Below are positions 5,484 through 5,641 of a stretch of DNA of 5,641 nt, one piece after another. A model generated the notes under the pieces. That model had not been told where the DNA came from. It saw only the letters and a program-made list of their open reading frames with translations, and did no database searches. Position 1 is the first letter of the stretch. The number at the start of each line of letters is the position of its first letter. A program made the translations under genes and the position numbers. The DNA is from Bordetella parapertussis (GTDB lineage Bacteria > Pseudomonadota > Gammaproteobacteria > Burkholderiales > SG8-39): the NCBI GenBank assembly GCA_945869935.1, contig CAMBSA010000151.1:1-5641 (forward strand). The letters are read 5' to 3'.

Positions 5484-5641
5484 ACCGCAACTGGATCGCC
5501 TTCGCCGTGCTTGCCGCAGCGGGGATCGTTGCACCGCTCGCAGGGGTCTACCCGATCTTCCTGATGAAGGCCCTGTGCTTTGCGCTCTTTGCGTGCGCCT
5601 TCAATCTTCTTCTCGGGTTCACCGGGCTGCTGTCCTTCGGT
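5480..5641 (+). CDS. livM: HAAT-family ABC transporter permease LivM, N-terminal part (3' end outside window)
   Basis: This is the second inner-membrane permease of the importer. Fifty-four residues are visible and the frame is open to the right edge; the family usually has about 300-350. It starts MNRNWIAFAVLAAAGIVAPLAGVYP, with a first membrane segment at about 5-24. It continues FLMKALCFALFACAFNLLLGFTGLLSFG, the conserved LivM entry motif that normally runs on into HAAFFG. The ATG at 5480 is the only start in frame after the in-frame stop at 5447-5449. Its own ribosome site is poor (GCGGA 5467-5471), so translation probably depends on coupling from livH. Missing parts are the remaining membrane segments and the ATPase-contact loop. 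Confidence 0.92.
   Translation, partial: MNRNWIAFAVLAAAGIVAPLAGVYPIFLMKALCFALFACAFNLLLGFTGLLSFG

Noticed and set aside
1..5641. CRISPR arrays, tRNA or rRNA genes, insertion sequences, attachment sites
   Set aside because: No spaced repeats, cloverleaf-like segments, transposase frames or terminal inverted repeats were seen; coding density leaves little room for them.

Overview
This window is a compact stretch of one strand, high in GC, that looks like an operon from a betaproteobacterium (Burkholderiales or Rhodocyclales type). The lineage is inferred from the high-GC codon use and from the remembered likeness of the ABC-transporter proteins to those groups. No marker gene in the window fixes it. 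All seven real genes lie on the + strand. The reverse-strand open frames are shadows produced by the GC-rich code.

Layout. Positions 1-795 hold the C-terminal half of an AMP-forming acyl-CoA synthetase, cut by the left edge. Positions 823-1626 hold a complete crotonase-fold protein of the ECHDC3 type, in which both classical hydratase glutamates are replaced. An 89-base gap follows (1627-1715), with a candidate sigma-70-like promoter. Then comes a branched-chain amino acid type (HAAT) ABC importer: livG ATPase (1716-2489), livF ATPase (2486-3196, TTG start overlapping the livG stop), a periplasmic binding protein (3232-4476), a perfect 15-bp hairpin (4493-4527), livH permease (4565-5449, GTG start) and the first 54 codons of livM permease (5480 onward, cut by the right edge).

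How the genes fit together. The binding protein would capture a small carboxylate or amino acid in the periplasm. LivH and LivM would form the channel, driven by LivG and LivF. The synthetase would convert a carboxylic acid to its CoA thioester, and the crotonase would act on an acyl-CoA. The simplest reading is an uptake-plus-CoA-activation module for an organic acid. The substrate cannot be read from the sequence.

The most unusual structure is at the livH-livM junction. A 17-bp tandem duplication there creates a ladder of three ATGA stop/start overlaps exactly 17 bases apart (5446, 5463, 5480). These link livH, two 6-codon minicistrons and livM. Other points of note are the 26-bp perfect palindrome inside the crotonase gene, the Walker A lysine-to-arginine change in LivF, which predicts one consensus and one degenerate ATP site, and the hairpin placed between the binding-protein gene and the permeases. 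Apart from these, the window is an ordinary HAAT transporter operon, and I see no clearly new multi-gene system in it.
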